DNA from: Gammaproteobacteria bacterium
GTDB lineage: Bacteria > Pseudomonadota > Gammaproteobacteria > Pseudomonadales > Litorivicinaceae
DNA: 64,000 bases
Reading direction: 5' to 3'
Assembly (NCBI GenBank): GCA_024640985.1
Contig: JAHEDY010000009.1
Span: 1 to 64,000 of the forward strand
Shown here: positions 47,281-57,527 of the stretch, one piece after another
Numbering within the stretch: the stretch's first letter is position 1
How the letters are laid out: each line of letters begins with the position of its first letter
Position numbers and translations under genes: made by a program
Notes under the pieces: model-generated
Database searches by the model: none
Told to the model about the DNA's origin: nothing
Seen by the model: only the letters and a program-made list of their open reading frames with translations

Positions 47281-49764
47281 TTGTCTGAAACAACTGTGAA
47301 ACAGCTGGCCACGTTAGTGGGGATTCCAGCTGAACAACTGCTCTCTCAAATGGTTGGCGCAGGCATTGATAAGTCTTCGCCTGACGACGTTGTCACCGAC
47401 GACGAGAAGCAACGATTATTGGCGCATATTCGGTCTGGGCAGACCAAGGTATCGGCAGAGCCCGCGAAAGTGACATTGCGCCGCAAGTCCACTTCAACCA
47501 TTAAGGCAGGTGCCGGAGCGGTCAATGTTGAGGTTCGTAAAAAGCGGACCTACGTGCATCGCGATTTGACTGCTGAGGCTGAAAAGCAGCGGGAGACCGA
47601 AGAAGCGAAACTGCGCGAAGAGCAAGAAGCTCAGGAGCGTGCGCGTCTCGATGCCGAAGAGGCAGCACGCATCGCTGCGACTGCAGAAGAAACCGTTCAA
47701 CCTGCGGTCGTTGAGAGTGTTGCACCAGCAGAAGAGGTCTCGATTGACCCCGCTGTTGTTGAACCGCCACCTCCACCAAAAGAAGATGACGGTCGTCGTC
47801 ACAAGAAAGAACCGCACGTGCGTCGTGATCGCGTGAATGATGACGAAAAACGTCGTCAGGGAAAGCCACTATCGAAGCGTGATGATAAGCGTGGAAAGCT
47901 GGTGCCCACCGAAGACGGGCGTGGTCCGAAAATGCGAGGTAAACGGAAGCCAGGTAAGGCCGCCGAAGAATTGTCATCGCATAAATTTGAGAAACCAGCA
48001 GCACCCATGATTCGTGAGGTGAAAATCTCAGGACCTGTGACAGTCGCGGAATTGGCCAGTCAGATGGCAGTGAAGTCCGGTGAATTGATCAAGATTTTAA
48101 TGAAGATGGGTGTCATGGCCACCATCAACCAAGTTCTCGATGAAGATACTGCTGTGCTGGTTGTTGAAGAAATGGGACACAAGATTGAAGTGGTTGCCGA
48201 AGATGCACTGGAGCAATCGGTCCTGGATGACTATCAGGAGCTGAAGGGTGAGCGAACGCCACGTGCCCCTGTGGTGACTGTGATGGGTCACGTTGACCAT
48301 GGGAAAACATCATTATTGGACCGTATCCGTAAGTCACGTGTTGCCGCCGGTGAGGCTGGCGGGATTACGCAGCATATTGGTGCTTATCATGTCGATACAG
48401 ATAACGGCATGATCACGTTCATTGATACGCCAGGCCACGCTGCTTTTACCAGTATGCGTGCTCGTGGTGCTCAAGTGACTGATGTGGTCATTTTGGTTGT
48501 TGCCGCTGACGACGGTGTGATGCCGCAAACCGAAGAAGCTGTACAACATGCTCGCGCTGCTGGTGTTCCGATCGTGGTTGCCGTGAACAAAATCGACAAA
48601 GAAGACGCTGATCCAGATCGCGTCAAAACTGAATTGGCTGGCCGCGAAGTCATTCCTGAAGATTGGGGTGGAGATGTGCAGTTCATCCCGGTCAGTGCGC
48701 ATACCGGCGAAGGAATCGATCAACTGTTGGAAGCTGTGTTATTGCAATCTGAATTGCTTGAGCTCACTGCAGTTCATGAAGGGCCTGCGCGTGGCACCGT
48801 TGTTGAGTCACGTTTGGATCGTGGGCGCGGTCCTGTGGCCACGGTGCTCGTTCAAAACGGTCTTTTGAAAGTGGGTGACGCCATTCTTGCCGGTGAACAA
48901 GTCGGTAAAGTGCGTGCGCTAGTGAATGAGAATGGTCAGCAGATCAAGCAGGCCGGTCCATCGATTCCTGTTGAGATCCTAGGTCTTTCTGGTACACCCG
49001 ATGCTGGCGATGAGCTGATGGTTCTCGAAAGCGAGCGGAAAGCACGAGAAGTTGCTGAATTCCGTGCTGAGCGGACGCGAGATGCAGAGCACAAACGCCA
49101 GCAAGCGCAGAAGCTCGATCAAATGTTCGCCAACATGGAAGCTGGTGAAGTCGCCAACCTCAACCTCGTGTTGAAAACCGATGTTCGAGGGACGTTGGAG
49201 GCATTGTCGGTTGCTTTGCAAAAGTTAGCGACAGCGGAAGTCCGTGTGAATCTGATTGCTCAGGGTGTTGGTGGGATCACAGAGTCTGATGCGACTTTGG
49301 CATCGTCAGCAGGTGCGATCATTTTGGGCTTTAATGTGCGTGCTGATGCCGGTGCGCGTCAAGTCATCGAGCGTGATGGCATTGAGTTGCGCTATTACAG
49401 TGTCATTTATGACATCGTCGATGACGTGAAAGCGGCAATGTCTGGTCTTCTGGCTCCAGAGCTTCGAGAGGAAATTGTCGGTATCGCTGAGGTTCGCGAT
49501 GTCTTTAACTCTCCAAAATTTGGCCAAATTGCAGGCTGTATGGTGGTTGAAGGGATTGTTTACCGAAACAAGAAGATTCGTGTCTTACGGGACAACGTGG
49601 TGGTTTATGAAGGAGAACTCGAGTCCTTGCGTCGCTTTAAAGACGACGTCAACGAGGTTCGCAATGGTACCGAATGCGGGATTGGCGTGAAGAACTACAC
49701 GGATGTGAAGCCAGGCGACAAAATCGAAGTCTTCGATGTTCGCGAGGTTGCACGGAAGATCTGA
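47281..49764 (+). CDS. infB: Translation initiation factor IF-2
   Basis: 827-residue GTPase that places initiator tRNA on the ribosome. The N-terminal domain ([28 protein letters not shown]) precedes a highly charged linker (about 100-240), a second IF2-N module and the G domain with G1 GHVDHGKT near residue 335, DTPGHAAF and NKID. Domains II-IV follow. The start is TTG at 47281 behind AGGAG, three bases after nusA. The stop overlaps the rbfA ATG. Confidence 0.97.
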   Translation: MSETTVKQLATLVGIPAEQLLSQMVGAGIDKSSPDDVVTDDEKQRLLAHIRSGQTKVSAEPAKVTLRRKSTSTIKAGAGAVNVEVRKKRTYVHRDLTAEAEKQRETEEAKLREEQEAQERARLDAEEAARIAATAEETVQPAVVESVAPAEEVSIDPAVVEPPPPPKEDDGRRHKKEPHVRRDRVNDDEKRRQGKPLSKRDDKRGKLVPTEDGRGPKMRGKRKPGKAAEELSSHKFEKPAAPMIREVKISGPVTVAELASQMAVKSGELIKILMKMGVMATINQVLDEDTAVLVVEEMGHKIEVVAEDALEQSVLDDYQELKGERTPRAPVVTVMGHVDHGKTSLLDRIRKSRVAAGEAGGITQHIGAYHVDTDNGMITFIDTPGHAAFTSMRARGAQVTDVVILVVAADDGVMPQTEEAVQHARAAGVPIVVAVNKIDKEDADPDRVKTELAGREVIPEDWGGDVQFIPVSAHTGEGIDQLLEAVLLQSELLELTAVHEGPARGTVVESRLDRGRGPVATVLVQNGLLKVGDAILAGEQVGKVRALVNENGQQIKQAGPSIPVEILGLSGTPDAGDELMVLESERKAREVAEFRAERTRDAEHKRQQAQKLDQMFANMEAGEVANLNLVLKTDVRGTLEALSVALQKLATAEVRVNLIAQGVGGITESDATLASSAGAIILGFNVRADAGARQVIERDGIELRYYSVIYDIVDDVKAAMSGLLAPELREEIVGIAEVRDVFNSPKFGQIAGCMVVEGIVYRNKKIRVLRDNVVVYEGELESLRRFKDDVNEVRNGTECGIGVKNYTDVKPGDKIEVFDVREVARKI

Positions 49765-50135
49765 TGCCGGCGGAATTTAGTCGCACACAGCGTTTGGGTG
49801 AGCAGATCAAGCGAGATCTTGCTCTGCTGATCCAACGTGAGCTGAAAGATCCCCGCGTTGGGATGGTCACCGTCAACTTCGTTGACTTGTCGAAAGATTT
49901 GTCATACGCAGACGTGAATGTGACGGTGTTGGTCGCAGATGATTCGGATCAAAAAATTGTCGAGAGTCTCACGATTCTCAACGAAGCAGCGTCTTTTCTT
50001 CGCATGGAATTAGGTCGCGGGCTGAAAGTCCGCAAAGTGCCTCACCTGCGCTTTCATTATGATGATTCATTAAAACGTGGTGCGCGCATCAATGAGTTGA
50101 TTCATCACGCACTGAAGAGTGACCTACACGACTGA
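49764..50135 (+). CDS. rbfA: Ribosome-binding factor A
   Basis: 123-residue KH-fold 30S maturation factor. It reads RTQRLGEQIKRDLALLIQRELKDPRVGMVTVNFVDLSKDLSYADVNVTVL and ELGRGLKVRKVPHLRFHYDDSLKRGARI. The start is the ATG overlapping the infB stop (TGATG); a frame opening at 49674 lies inside infB. Its stop overlaps the truB ATG. Confidence 0.96.
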   Translation: MPAEFSRTQRLGEQIKRDLALLIQRELKDPRVGMVTVNFVDLSKDLSYADVNVTVLVADDSDQKIVESLTILNEAASFLRMELGRGLKVRKVPHLRFHYDDSLKRGARINELIHHALKSDLHD

Positions 50136-51091
50136 TGGGTAGACGCAACACGGGTCGCGCACTTGACGGGATCCTTATTGTGGATAAGCCTCAAGGACTC
50201 ACATCCAATGGGGTTGTTAGTCGCCTGAAGCGATGGACCAAGGCCAAAAAAGTTGGCCACACTGGCGCATTGGATCCGATGGCGACTGGTGTGTTACCTG
50301 TCGTTTTTGGTGAAGCTGCCAAGTTCAGTCAATACGGTCTTGAGGCCAACAAAGGATATGTTGCCCGTGTGCAGCTCGGAACGGCAACCAATACGCTGGA
50401 TGCCGATGGCGAAGTCATCGCCGAACAAGACATTCCCGTCATCGATGAAGCACGTCTGCAAGGTGTGCTTCAGTCACTGACGGGGGATTTAATGCAGGTT
50501 CCCCCGATGGTGTCTGCGTTGAAGCACCAGGGTCAGCCGCTGTATAAACTGGCGCGCCAAGGCGTTGAAATTGAACGTCCTCCTCGAGCCATTCAAATTT
50601 TCGTCAATGAGCTTCTGAAATTCGATGCCAATGAAGGTTGGCTTGAGATTCGCGTGCATTGTTCGAAAGGAACATATATCCGCAGTCTTGCAGAATCCAT
50701 CGCCGATCAATTGCATACCGTTGCGCATTTAAGTGCTTTACGCCGAGAACTTTCTGGTGGTTTTACACTGGGTCACGCGCACTCTTGGTTAGCCTTGCAG
50801 TCGACATGTGAGGCTGCTGAGGGTGACCCTGAGACTTTGTTAAAACCAGTGGACGCCATTTTGAGCCATTTTCCACGTCTTGATTTGACTGAAAACGAAT
50901 GCATCACATTGATTCAAGGGAAAAAAGTTTCTGGAAAAGGGGTCGGCGAGTGCGGTACTATGCGCGCCTATTTTGCAGGTGAGTACTTTATTGGGCTTGT
51001 GACTGTCGATTCAGACGATGTGATCGCTGCAAAAAGGATGTTATCTCCGGTCGCTGCTGGCATGCGCGGCATCGCGGATTTTGGCCAATAA
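50135..51091 (+). CDS. truB: tRNA pseudouridine(55) synthase TruB
   Basis: 318-residue enzyme that makes pseudouridine 55 in the T loop. It has GILIVDKPQGLTSNGVVSRLKR, the catalytic D47 in HTGALDPMATGVLP, VPPMVSALKHQGQPLYKLARQG and VHCSKGTYIRSLAESI. The C-terminal PUA-like end contains LIQGKKV. It is coupled to rbfA and followed by rpsO after 30 bases. Confidence 0.97.
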   Translation: MGRRNTGRALDGILIVDKPQGLTSNGVVSRLKRWTKAKKVGHTGALDPMATGVLPVVFGEAAKFSQYGLEANKGYVARVQLGTATNTLDADGEVIAEQDIPVIDEARLQGVLQSLTGDLMQVPPMVSALKHQGQPLYKLARQGVEIERPPRAIQIFVNELLKFDANEGWLEIRVHCSKGTYIRSLAESIADQLHTVAHLSALRRELSGGFTLGHAHSWLALQSTCEAAEGDPETLLKPVDAILSHFPRLDLTENECITLIQGKKVSGKGVGECGTMRAYFAGEYFIGLVTVDSDDVIAAKRMLSPVAAGMRGIADFGQ

Positions 51092-51121
51092 GGTCGGGCA
51101 TGCCATTGTAGGAGTAGAAAA

Positions 51122-51391
51122 ATGGCTTTATCAGTTGAGAAGAAAGCTGAAATCGTTGAGAAGTTTGGCCGTGGCGGAAGCGACACGGGTTCCCCGGAAG
51201 TCCAGGTTGCTCTGTTGACTGCCAATATTGAAGCCCTTCAGGGTCACTTCAAAAAGAACATCCATGACCATCACAGTCGTCGTGGTCTGATCCGGATGGT
51301 GAATCAGCGTCGTAAGTTACTCGATTACCTGAAGTCAAAAGATCTGAGTCGCTATGCAGCGTTGATCAAGGAACTTGGTCTCCGCCGTTAA
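51122..51391 (+). CDS. rpsO: 30S ribosomal protein S15
   Basis: 89-residue primary rRNA-binding protein of the 30S platform. It reads [80 protein letters not shown], the full S15 fold. The start ATG follows GTAGGAG. A terminator directly follows, then pnp. Confidence 0.99.
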   Translation: MALSVEKKAEIVEKFGRGGSDTGSPEVQVALLTANIEALQGHFKKNIHDHHSRRGLIRMVNQRRKLLDYLKSKDLSRYAALIKELGLRR

Positions 51392-51405
51392 TCGGTTCAA
51401 AACGG

Positions 51406-51428
51406 AAACGGCCCTGCGGGGCCGTTTT
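51406..51428 (+). terminator. Terminator between rpsO and pnp
   Basis: AAACGGCCC and GGGCCGTTT form a 9-bp stem with a TGCG loop and a following T run, 15 bases after rpsO. Confidence 0.93.
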
Positions 51429-51474
51429 CGCATTTTAGCCGGGAAAGATCCGGCATGTTGGAAGTAGGAAAAGA

Positions 51475-53550
51475 ATGGAAAAGCAAGTAGTTCAATTTCA
51501 GTTCGGTGGGCAGGATGTCACACTGGAAACAGGCGCAATTGCGCGTCAGGCAACAGGTGCCGTCATGATCACAATGGGCGAGACACAAATCCTCGCCACC
51601 GTCGTCGGGTCGAAAAGCCTCAAACCCGGCCAGAGTTTCTTCCCACTGTCAGTGCATTATCAAGAGAAGACATACGCAGCAGGTAAAATCCCAGGGGGTT
51701 ACTTCAAGCGCGAGGGCCGGCCGACCGAGAAGGAAACACTGACATCACGTTTAATTGATCGTCCGATCCGTCCTTTGTTCCCCAATGGATTCATGAATGA
51801 AGTCCAGGTGGTATTAACGGTGATGTCAGCATCGAAAACACACGATTCTGATATTGCCGCTATGCTGGGTGCATCTGCGGCTCTGGCGATTTCCGGGATT
51901 CCATTTAGTGGTCCTCTCGGAGCTGCACGTGTTGGCTTCTCTGAAGATGGTCAATACATGCTTAACCCTTCATTTGAAGAGTTGTCAGATTCTCGGTTAG
52001 ACATGGTTGTCGCTGGTACCGCTGACGCTGTGTTGATGGTTGAGTCGGAAGCGGATGAGCTGACTGAAGAGCAAATGCTCGGGGCTGTGATGTTTGCACA
52101 TCAAGAATTCCAAGTGGCGATTGCTGCGATTGGAGACTTTGGCCAGAAGTTCGGCAAAGCCGCGTGGGAATGGGAAGCGCCAGCGATCGATGAAGCCTTG
52201 TACTCTCAGATCAAAGATCAATTCCAGCCACGGATTGTCGAGGCTTACCAGATCTCAGAAAAGATGGTTCGTTATAACGCTCTGGGTGAAATTCGCTCTG
52301 AAGCCATCGCGACTCTCGGCGGAGAAGAGGGTGAGCATGCTGAAGCAGTTGGTGAGTTATTCAGCAAAGTTGAGAAAAACGTGGTCCGTAGCCGCGTGAT
52401 TCAAGGTCTTCCAAGGATTGATGGTCGTGACCAAAAGACGGTCCGTCCGATCAACTGTGAAGTCGGGTCTTTGAAGCGAGCACACGGCTCGGCAATCTTT
52501 ACCCGTGGTGAGACTCAAGCCATCGTTGTGACAACACTGGGTGCTCTGCGTGATGCTCAAATTATTGACGGCCTCATGGGTGATGACAAAGATACGTTCA
52601 TGCTGCATTACAACTTCCCTCCATACTGTGTGGGTGAAGCTGGCTTCATGTCAGGTCCAAAGCGTCGTGAGATCGGCCATGGCCGTTTGGCGCGCCGTGG
52701 TGTGTACGCCATGCTTCCAGACGAAGAAACATTCCCATATACCATTCGCGTAGTCAGTGAGATTACTGAATCCAATGGTTCGTCGTCGATGGCATCCGTG
52801 TGTGGTGCATCATTGGCGTTGATGGATGCTGGTGTTCCGCTTCGCGCTCCTGTTGCTGGTATTGCGATGGGTCTTGTTAAAGAAGAGGATGGATACGCGG
52901 TTTTGACGGATATCTTAGGTGATGAAGATCATCTTGGTGATATGGACTTTAAGGTGGCTGGTTCGTCAGATGGCGTGACTGCTCTGCAGATGGACATTAA
53001 GATCCAAGGCATCACTGAAGAGATCATGCGAGTCGCGCTAGCACAGGCCCAAGAGGCTCGTCTTCATATTCTTGGCGAGATGAACAAGGTGATCGATAGC
53101 GCGCGTGACGAAGTTGCTGATACAGCACCTCGTACCTATAGTTTCCGGATCGATCCAGACAAGATTCGTGAAGTGATTGGTAAGGGTGGTGCGACGATTC
53201 GTAATATCTGTGAGACCTCCGCAGCGACTGTTGATCTGGATGATGATGGACTGGTTCGTGTGTACGCTGAGACCAAAGAAAAAGCGCAAAAAGCAATTTC
53301 AATGATTGAGGCGATCACAGCAGAAGCAGAGATCGGCGGCGTGTATAAAGGGAAGGTTGAGCGAATTGTCGATTTCGGTGCGTTCGTGAATATCCTTCCA
53401 GGGAAAGATGGATTGGTACACATCAGTCAGATTTCCGAAGAGCGCGTTGAGAATGTGGAAGACCATATGAAAGTCGGTGACATCGTGAAAGTGAAAGTGC
53501 TTGATGTTGACGCTCGTGGTCGGATCAAACTGACGATGAAAGACATCTAA
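51475..53550 (+). CDS. pnp: Polyribonucleotide nucleotidyltransferase (PNPase)
   Basis: 691-residue phosphorolytic 3'-5' exoribonuclease of the RNA degradosome. It has two RNase PH-like halves (first with [11 protein letters not shown]; second with [19 protein letters not shown] and [11 protein letters not shown]), an all-alpha linker, a KH domain ([15 protein letters not shown]) and a C-terminal S1 domain ([31 protein letters not shown]). E. coli PNPase has about 711 residues. A bidirectional terminator follows. Confidence 0.98.
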   Translation: MEKQVVQFQFGGQDVTLETGAIARQATGAVMITMGETQILATVVGSKSLKPGQSFFPLSVHYQEKTYAAGKIPGGYFKREGRPTEKETLTSRLIDRPIRPLFPNGFMNEVQVVLTVMSASKTHDSDIAAMLGASAALAISGIPFSGPLGAARVGFSEDGQYMLNPSFEELSDSRLDMVVAGTADAVLMVESEADELTEEQMLGAVMFAHQEFQVAIAAIGDFGQKFGKAAWEWEAPAIDEALYSQIKDQFQPRIVEAYQISEKMVRYNALGEIRSEAIATLGGEEGEHAEAVGELFSKVEKNVVRSRVIQGLPRIDGRDQKTVRPINCEVGSLKRAHGSAIFTRGETQAIVVTTLGALRDAQIIDGLMGDDKDTFMLHYNFPPYCVGEAGFMSGPKRREIGHGRLARRGVYAMLPDEETFPYTIRVVSEITESNGSSSMASVCGASLALMDAGVPLRAPVAGIAMGLVKEEDGYAVLTDILGDEDHLGDMDFKVAGSSDGVTALQMDIKIQGITEEIMRVALAQAQEARLHILGEMNKVIDSARDEVADTAPRTYSFRIDPDKIREVIGKGGATIRNICETSAATVDLDDDGLVRVYAETKEKAQKAISMIEAITAEAEIGGVYKGKVERIVDFGAFVNILPGKDGLVHISQISEERVENVEDHMKVGDIVKVKVLDVDARGRIKLTMKDI

Positions 53551-53594
53551 TTCCGGGGTACCCGTCACCAGACGGATGTCTTGGTTTGGATAAG

Positions 53595-53622
53595 AAGGCC
53601 CCGCTTGACGGGGCCTTTTGTT
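53595..53622. terminator. Bidirectional terminator between pnp and panC
   Basis: AAGGCCCCG and CGGGGCCTT form a 9-bp stem around CTTGA. It has TTTTG on the plus side (pnp) and TTCTTAT on the minus side (panC), so it serves both convergent genes. Confidence 0.92.
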
Positions 53623-54487
53623 ATCTGGATGCCAAAGAGACGACTAGGTTATCGATTAATCGTGCTTGTCCGAGCTTGGCTGCGACCAAAATCACCGCTG
53701 TCTCCGATTCCACATATGATCGAGATAAGTCATTGGCATCACGGATCTCGAGGTAATCAATGACAAACCCAGCTGCAGCCAAATGTTCTCTTTGATGTTT
53801 GAGAGTCGCCGTGACTTGGTGATCGTTTTGCAGTGCGTCGCCGATCGCTTGAAGCGACGCATACAGAAGTGATGCTGTTTCTCGCTCTGTCGCAGAGAGG
53901 TAGGCGTTTCGACTGCTCATCGCTAAGCCGCTTCGTTCTCGAGTGGTATCTGCACCAACGATCTCGACCGGTATCAATAAATCTGTCACTAACGTCCGAA
54001 TCACTTGTAACTGCTGATAATCCTTGTTGCCGAAAACAGCAACCTCAGGTTGCACAATATTGAGCAGTTTCGTAACGACCGTAGCGACACCCTTGAAGTG
54101 GCCTGGGCGATGATGGCCGCAGAGAATCGTGGAAAGACCTGGAACGTCGATCTCGGTATTGACACCTTTGGGATAGATTTCTCGGACTGTGGGTGCAAAG
54201 ACAGCATCACATCTGTAGTCAGATAACGCGTCGCAATCGGAATCTAAGGTCCTTGGGTATGCATCAAAGTCTTCATGGGGGCCAAATTGCATTGGGTTGA
54301 CGAAAATGCTGACAACCACTATGTCAGCCAGTTCAGATGCTTTATGCACCAGATCCAGATGACCTTGATGGAGGCTTCCCATGGTTGGAACGAAGCCGAT
54401 GGTATGCCCCTGTTGGCGAGTCTGATTTAAGAATCGTCGGAGGTCGTCGACGGTATTGTAGATCTGTGGTCGGCGTTTACTGCTCAA
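53621..54487 (-). CDS. panC: Pantothenate synthetase
   Basis: 288-residue enzyme that joins pantoate and beta-alanine (coenzyme A pathway). It has IGFVPTMGSLHQGHLDLV (HxGH nucleotide site), VVSIFVNPMQFGPHEDFDAYPRTL, FGNKDYQQLQVIRTLVTDL and RERSGLAMSSRNAYLS. The start is TTG at 54487, overlapping the panB stop by 11 bp, with GGAG seven bases upstream. It gives nearly the E. coli length (283); the frame to 54568 runs inside panB. Confidence 0.95.
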   Translation of the reverse strand: MSSKRRPQIYNTVDDLRRFLNQTRQQGHTIGFVPTMGSLHQGHLDLVHKASELADIVVVSIFVNPMQFGPHEDFDAYPRTLDSDCDALSDYRCDAVFAPTVREIYPKGVNTEIDVPGLSTILCGHHRPGHFKGVATVVTKLLNIVQPEVAVFGNKDYQQLQVIRTLVTDLLIPVEIVGADTTRERSGLAMSSRNAYLSATERETASLLYASLQAIGDALQNDHQVTATLKHQREHLAAAGFVIDYLEIRDANDLSRSYVESETAVILVAAKLGQARLIDNLVVSLASR

Positions 54488-55274
54488 AGCAATGCTCCGG
54501 TGATGGGAATACCCCCTGTTTGACCGCGCGATCAAAATCTTCAAATGCTTGTTGGATGGAGCTTGCATCCTGCATGAAATTTTTCACGAATCGAGCGGGC
54601 TTGCCTGGTGTGATACCAAGTAGGTCATGCATGACGAGAACTTGCCCTGTGGTAGAGGGTCCTGCGCCAATGCCGATCACAGGGACCGATGTGGCTTCCA
54701 TGATTGCCTCTGTGACTTGGTTTGGCACACATTCGAGAAGCAGTAGGTCGGCTCCGGCTTGGTCTAGGCTTGCGGCTGCGTCGAGCAAACGTTTGGCTGC
54801 TTCGTCTGTTCGCCCTTGCACACGATAGCCTCCGAACTGATGGACAAATTGAGGTGTCAAACCCAGGTGGCAGCAGGTCGGAACGCCTTGATCGCGGTAG
54901 AGTTTGACCAGGTCAACGAGGTTTCTGCCACCTTCGACTTTCACCACATGAGCGCCAGCTTGCATGAGTGCTCGCGCAGTCTCTACAGCATCTTGTGTTG
55001 TTGCAGAGGCCATGAATGGGACGTCGCTCACAATCAGGCAATCGGGAGAAGCGGCAGCGACACATGCTGTGTGATAAGCGATATCAGACACAGTGACCGG
55101 GAGAGTGCTCGCGTGCCCTTGGAGAACCATTCCCAAGGAATCACCGACCAAGATGGAGTCGATGCCAGAATCTGATGCAACTGAGGCAAAGCAGGCGTCG
55201 TAAGCGGTAACCATGCTGAATCGAGTCGCGTCCGTTCGGTGCTTTTTCAGCGTGTTCAGAGTGATTTTTGCCAC
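54477..55274 (-). CDS. panB: 3-methyl-2-oxobutanoate hydroxymethyltransferase
   Basis: 265-residue enzyme that makes ketopantoate. It has MVTAYDACFASVASDSGIDSILVGDSLGMVLQGH, HVVKVEGG, VCCHLGLTPQ-type segment (CCHLGLTPQFVHQFGGYRVQG), LLLECVPNQV and IGIGAGPSTTGQVLVMHDLLG. The start is GTG at 55274 with AGGAAG seven bases upstream. It forms a folK-panB-panC cluster, 11 bases from folK. Confidence 0.97.
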   Translation of the reverse strand: MAKITLNTLKKHRTDATRFSMVTAYDACFASVASDSGIDSILVGDSLGMVLQGHASTLPVTVSDIAYHTACVAAASPDCLIVSDVPFMASATTQDAVETARALMQAGAHVVKVEGGRNLVDLVKLYRDQGVPTCCHLGLTPQFVHQFGGYRVQGRTDEAAKRLLDAAASLDQAGADLLLLECVPNQVTEAIMEATSVPVIGIGAGPSTTGQVLVMHDLLGITPGKPARFVKNFMQDASSIQQAFEDFDRAVKQGVFPSPEHCFEQ

Positions 55275-55285
55275 TGTAGTACTTC

Positions 55286-55801
55286 CTATGTATCAATTCG
55301 AACCAGTGTCGAGGCATCGTATCGGTTTCGCTCGATTCGGTCACCTGTTGGCGTCATTTGGTTGGGTAACAAGTCGAGTAGCGGGATCACGACAAAAGAG
55401 CGATTGAGAATTTCTTGATGCGGAATGGTTAATGTCGGACTCATAAATCTGAGGTTTTCGAAATACAGAATATCAATATCAATGGTGCGAGGTCCCCAAT
55501 GCATTGTCTTTATCCGTCCTTGGCTTGTTTCGATTTGTTGAGTCCTGTCCAGAAGGTCATTGGGCGCGAGCCCCGTCTGGCCTTGAATGACAGTGTTGAC
55601 GAAATCGGGTTGGTCTTGGGGGCCAAGGGGCTTGGATCGATACAGGGGCGCGCGTCTGATGGACTGCACAAACGCTGAGAGGGAATCAATCGCCTGCTCA
55701 ATTTGGTTGATGGGATCATCCAGATTGGAACCAAGCCCCAGGAAGATGGTGTTAGTCACGTCGCTGATATTTTCTACGTGGTCGACGTTTTGGTGGTTCA
55801 T
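55286..55801 (-). CDS. folK: HPPK (hydroxymethyldihydropterin pyrophosphokinase)
   Basis: 171-residue folate-pathway enzyme that activates the pterin used by FolP. Signatures: IFLGLGSNLDDPINQIEQAIDSL, SPLYRSKPLGPQ-like (APLYRSKPLGPQDQPDFVNTVI) and HWGPRTIDIDILYF. The ATG at 55801 has GAGGA five bases upstream and makes a 50-bp overlap with pcnB. A GTG at 55759 would drop about 14 residues before the fold and shorten the overlap, so the start is not certain. Confidence 0.93.
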   Translation of the reverse strand: MNHQNVDHVENISDVTNTIFLGLGSNLDDPINQIEQAIDSLSAFVQSIRRAPLYRSKPLGPQDQPDFVNTVIQGQTGLAPNDLLDRTQQIETSQGRIKTMHWGPRTIDIDILYFENLRFMSPTLTIPHQEILNRSFVVIPLLDLLPNQMTPTGDRIERNRYDASTLVRIDT

Positions 55802-57080
55802 CGGAGTCCTCTTTAACCGAGGCAATCAAATCGCGCCGTTGTGCATCATCAGCGATTTGATATTGGGTCCACCATTCCCCGAGCCCACCTGGGATTTCAC
55901 CGGAGCGTTCTCTTAGGAGAAGGAAGTCATAGCCTGCCCGAAATCTGGGGTGCTCGAGTGTCGAGTCTGGTCGACGCCCGTGGCGTTTTTCAAGCTTGGC
56001 TTGGAGTTCCCAGATTTCTCGAATGGTGATACTGAAGCGCTTCGGGATTGCGATGAACTGTTGATTGAAATCTAAGGTTTCTGAGCAGGCGATGGCCAAT
56101 GCTTGACTGCGTCCATGTCCTTCCGCTTCCAATTCATCCCAGCGACGATGCACTTGCGGCCAGTGCATGGCGGCATAAAGAAAGGCTGGAGTGACCGATT
56201 TACCTTCATTGAGGCGCGTATCGGTGTTGCGGAGAGCAAGATGAATGAGCTCTTCATAATGGGCATCGTCGCCATCTTCGAGCAACTCATGTGTCTGCGG
56301 AAATAGAGGCCGCAGCAGATCGTGAATCCGAAGGTGCGGAAACGTCGCGTCGCCATGACCGGCTTGAAGTAGCTTTAAGATTTCATCGAAGAGTCTCGAA
56401 GGGGAAACATCTCGAAGAAGCGGGCTCAGTCGTTGAATGGGTTCCGCAGTGGCCTCCTCGAGCTCAAGGCCGAGTTTACCAATAAATCGCACGGCGCGAA
56501 GCATGCGAACAGGGTCTTCTCGATACCGTGTTTCGGCATCTCCGATGATTCGAATCACGCCGTCTTCGAGGTCATCGTAACCGCCGACAAAATCGAGGAC
56601 TTCGTGATTGGCCGGGTTGTAATAGAGTGCATTCATGGTGAAGTCGCGGCGGACGGCGTCATCTTCAACGGTGCCAAAGACGTTATCCCGTACCAGCATG
56701 CCTGATGCGTTAGCTTGTTGGAGTTTGCTATTTTCTGCGGATCCTCGGAAGGTCGTGACTTCGATGATCTCTGCACCCATCCGAACGTGCACGATTTGGA
56801 ACCGTCTGCCGATGATTCGTGATTTTCGGAAGAGTTTTTGGATCTCGGCCGGTTTGGCGCTAGTGGCCACATCGAAGTCTTTGGGGTGTTTTCCGAGAAG
56901 TAGGTCGCGGATTCCTCCGCCGACTAAGTAGGCTTCGTACCCGGCTTGCTGGAGGATTTCAATCACCCGCAAACTACCAGACGATAAGTCTCGATGATGG
57001 ATCCCGTGGAATTCCTGTGAGATGACGTCTTTGAATACGTCCATTCGCTGAGGGCTTTTCTTTTTAAACAACGAAAACAA
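55752..57080 (-). CDS. pcnB: Poly(A) polymerase I
   Basis: 442-residue class II nucleotidyltransferase that adds A-tails marking RNAs for decay. The head domain reads GYEAYLVGGGIRDLLLGKHPKDFDVATSAKPAEI with the catalytic DxD, then RDFTMNALYYNP and REDPVRMLRAVRFIGKLGLELE. A long basic tail ends RRPRRKYQRRD. The start is TTG at 57080 with GGAG seven bases upstream. It is first gene after the CrcZ-like RNA terminator, followed by folK, panB and panC, the classical order. Confidence 0.96.
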   Translation of the reverse strand: MFSLFKKKSPQRMDVFKDVISQEFHGIHHRDLSSGSLRVIEILQQAGYEAYLVGGGIRDLLLGKHPKDFDVATSAKPAEIQKLFRKSRIIGRRFQIVHVRMGAEIIEVTTFRGSAENSKLQQANASGMLVRDNVFGTVEDDAVRRDFTMNALYYNPANHEVLDFVGGYDDLEDGVIRIIGDAETRYREDPVRMLRAVRFIGKLGLELEEATAEPIQRLSPLLRDVSPSRLFDEILKLLQAGHGDATFPHLRIHDLLRPLFPQTHELLEDGDDAHYEELIHLALRNTDTRLNEGKSVTPAFLYAAMHWPQVHRRWDELEAEGHGRSQALAIACSETLDFNQQFIAIPKRFSITIREIWELQAKLEKRHGRRPDSTLEHPRFRAGYDFLLLRERSGEIPGGLGEWWTQYQIADDAQRRDLIASVKEDSDEPPKRRPRRKYQRRD

Positions 57081-57128
57081 CCGAAGACTCCAACTACTCG
57101 AAGCGGAGATGATACCAGAGCCAGATAA

Positions 57129-57152
57129 TAAAAAAGGGGCTTTCGCCCCTTC
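57129..57152 (-). terminator. Terminator of the CrcZ-like RNA
   Basis: On the minus strand AAGGGGC-GAAA-GCCCCTT is followed by TTTTATTA. It stands about 50 bases before the pcnB start and would end the upstream non-coding transcript. Confidence 0.9.
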
Positions 57153-57403
57153 TGATTAATGTACGCTCGTTATTATTGTTATTGCTCGTACGATTCTAAA
57201 ATCACCTTTCAGTGTGCAATCTCAATTCCAAGTTGCAATCCCTACAACCAAGGCCTTAGCTCTCGCTTTATTCTCATTATCGGCCCGAGGAAGCAATCCT
57301 GCCTCCTTGAAATTCAGTTCTCACAGTGAACCGTAATCTCATCCAGCGCTATTATTATTGTTATCGCTGCTCTGTTCTTTTTTATTGGTCTTATATCGAA
57401 CAC
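57131..57403 (-). ncRNA. Candidate CrcZ-type Hfq-sequestering small RNA
   Basis: Non-coding stretch between cbrB and pcnB, the position of crcZ in Pseudomonas, where CrcZ titrates Hfq/Crc and relieves carbon catabolite repression. The predicted RNA runs from about 57403 (12 bases after the sigma-54 GC element) to the terminator, about 270 nt. It holds two long A-A-N repeat tracts: AATAACAATAATAA (57183-57170) and AACAATAATAATA (57362-57350). Both sit in loops, closed by GTACG/CGTAC (57161-57191) and AGCG/CGCT (57345-57368). A weaker CCAATAAAAAAG lies near 57388-57377. The A-A-N pattern is the Hfq distal-face motif of CrcZ CA sites. Ends and function are inferred. Confidence 0.7.
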
Positions 57404-57412
57404 TTCTAGTGT

Positions 57413-57430
57413 ATGCACGGGCTATGCCAA
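57413..57430 (-). promoter_or_regulatory. Sigma-54 promoter of the CrcZ-like RNA
   Basis: The minus-strand sequence TTGGCATAGCCCGTGCAT has GG and GC separated by exactly ten bases, as required for sigma-54 (-24/-12), within a TTGGCA...TGCA context. It is the only such element I see in the cbrB-pcnB gap. It sits about 120 bases downstream of the GTTAC half-site cluster, a normal enhancer distance for an NtrC-type activator. Confidence 0.8.
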
Positions 57431-57527
57431 ACTTGAGGAAGGCATTTAACTGCTTGATATGGGTCATGTTTAGAAAACTTTCGGATAATTCCTTAGACTT
57501 ATGGTCTAAGCTTTTTGGTGGAACTCC

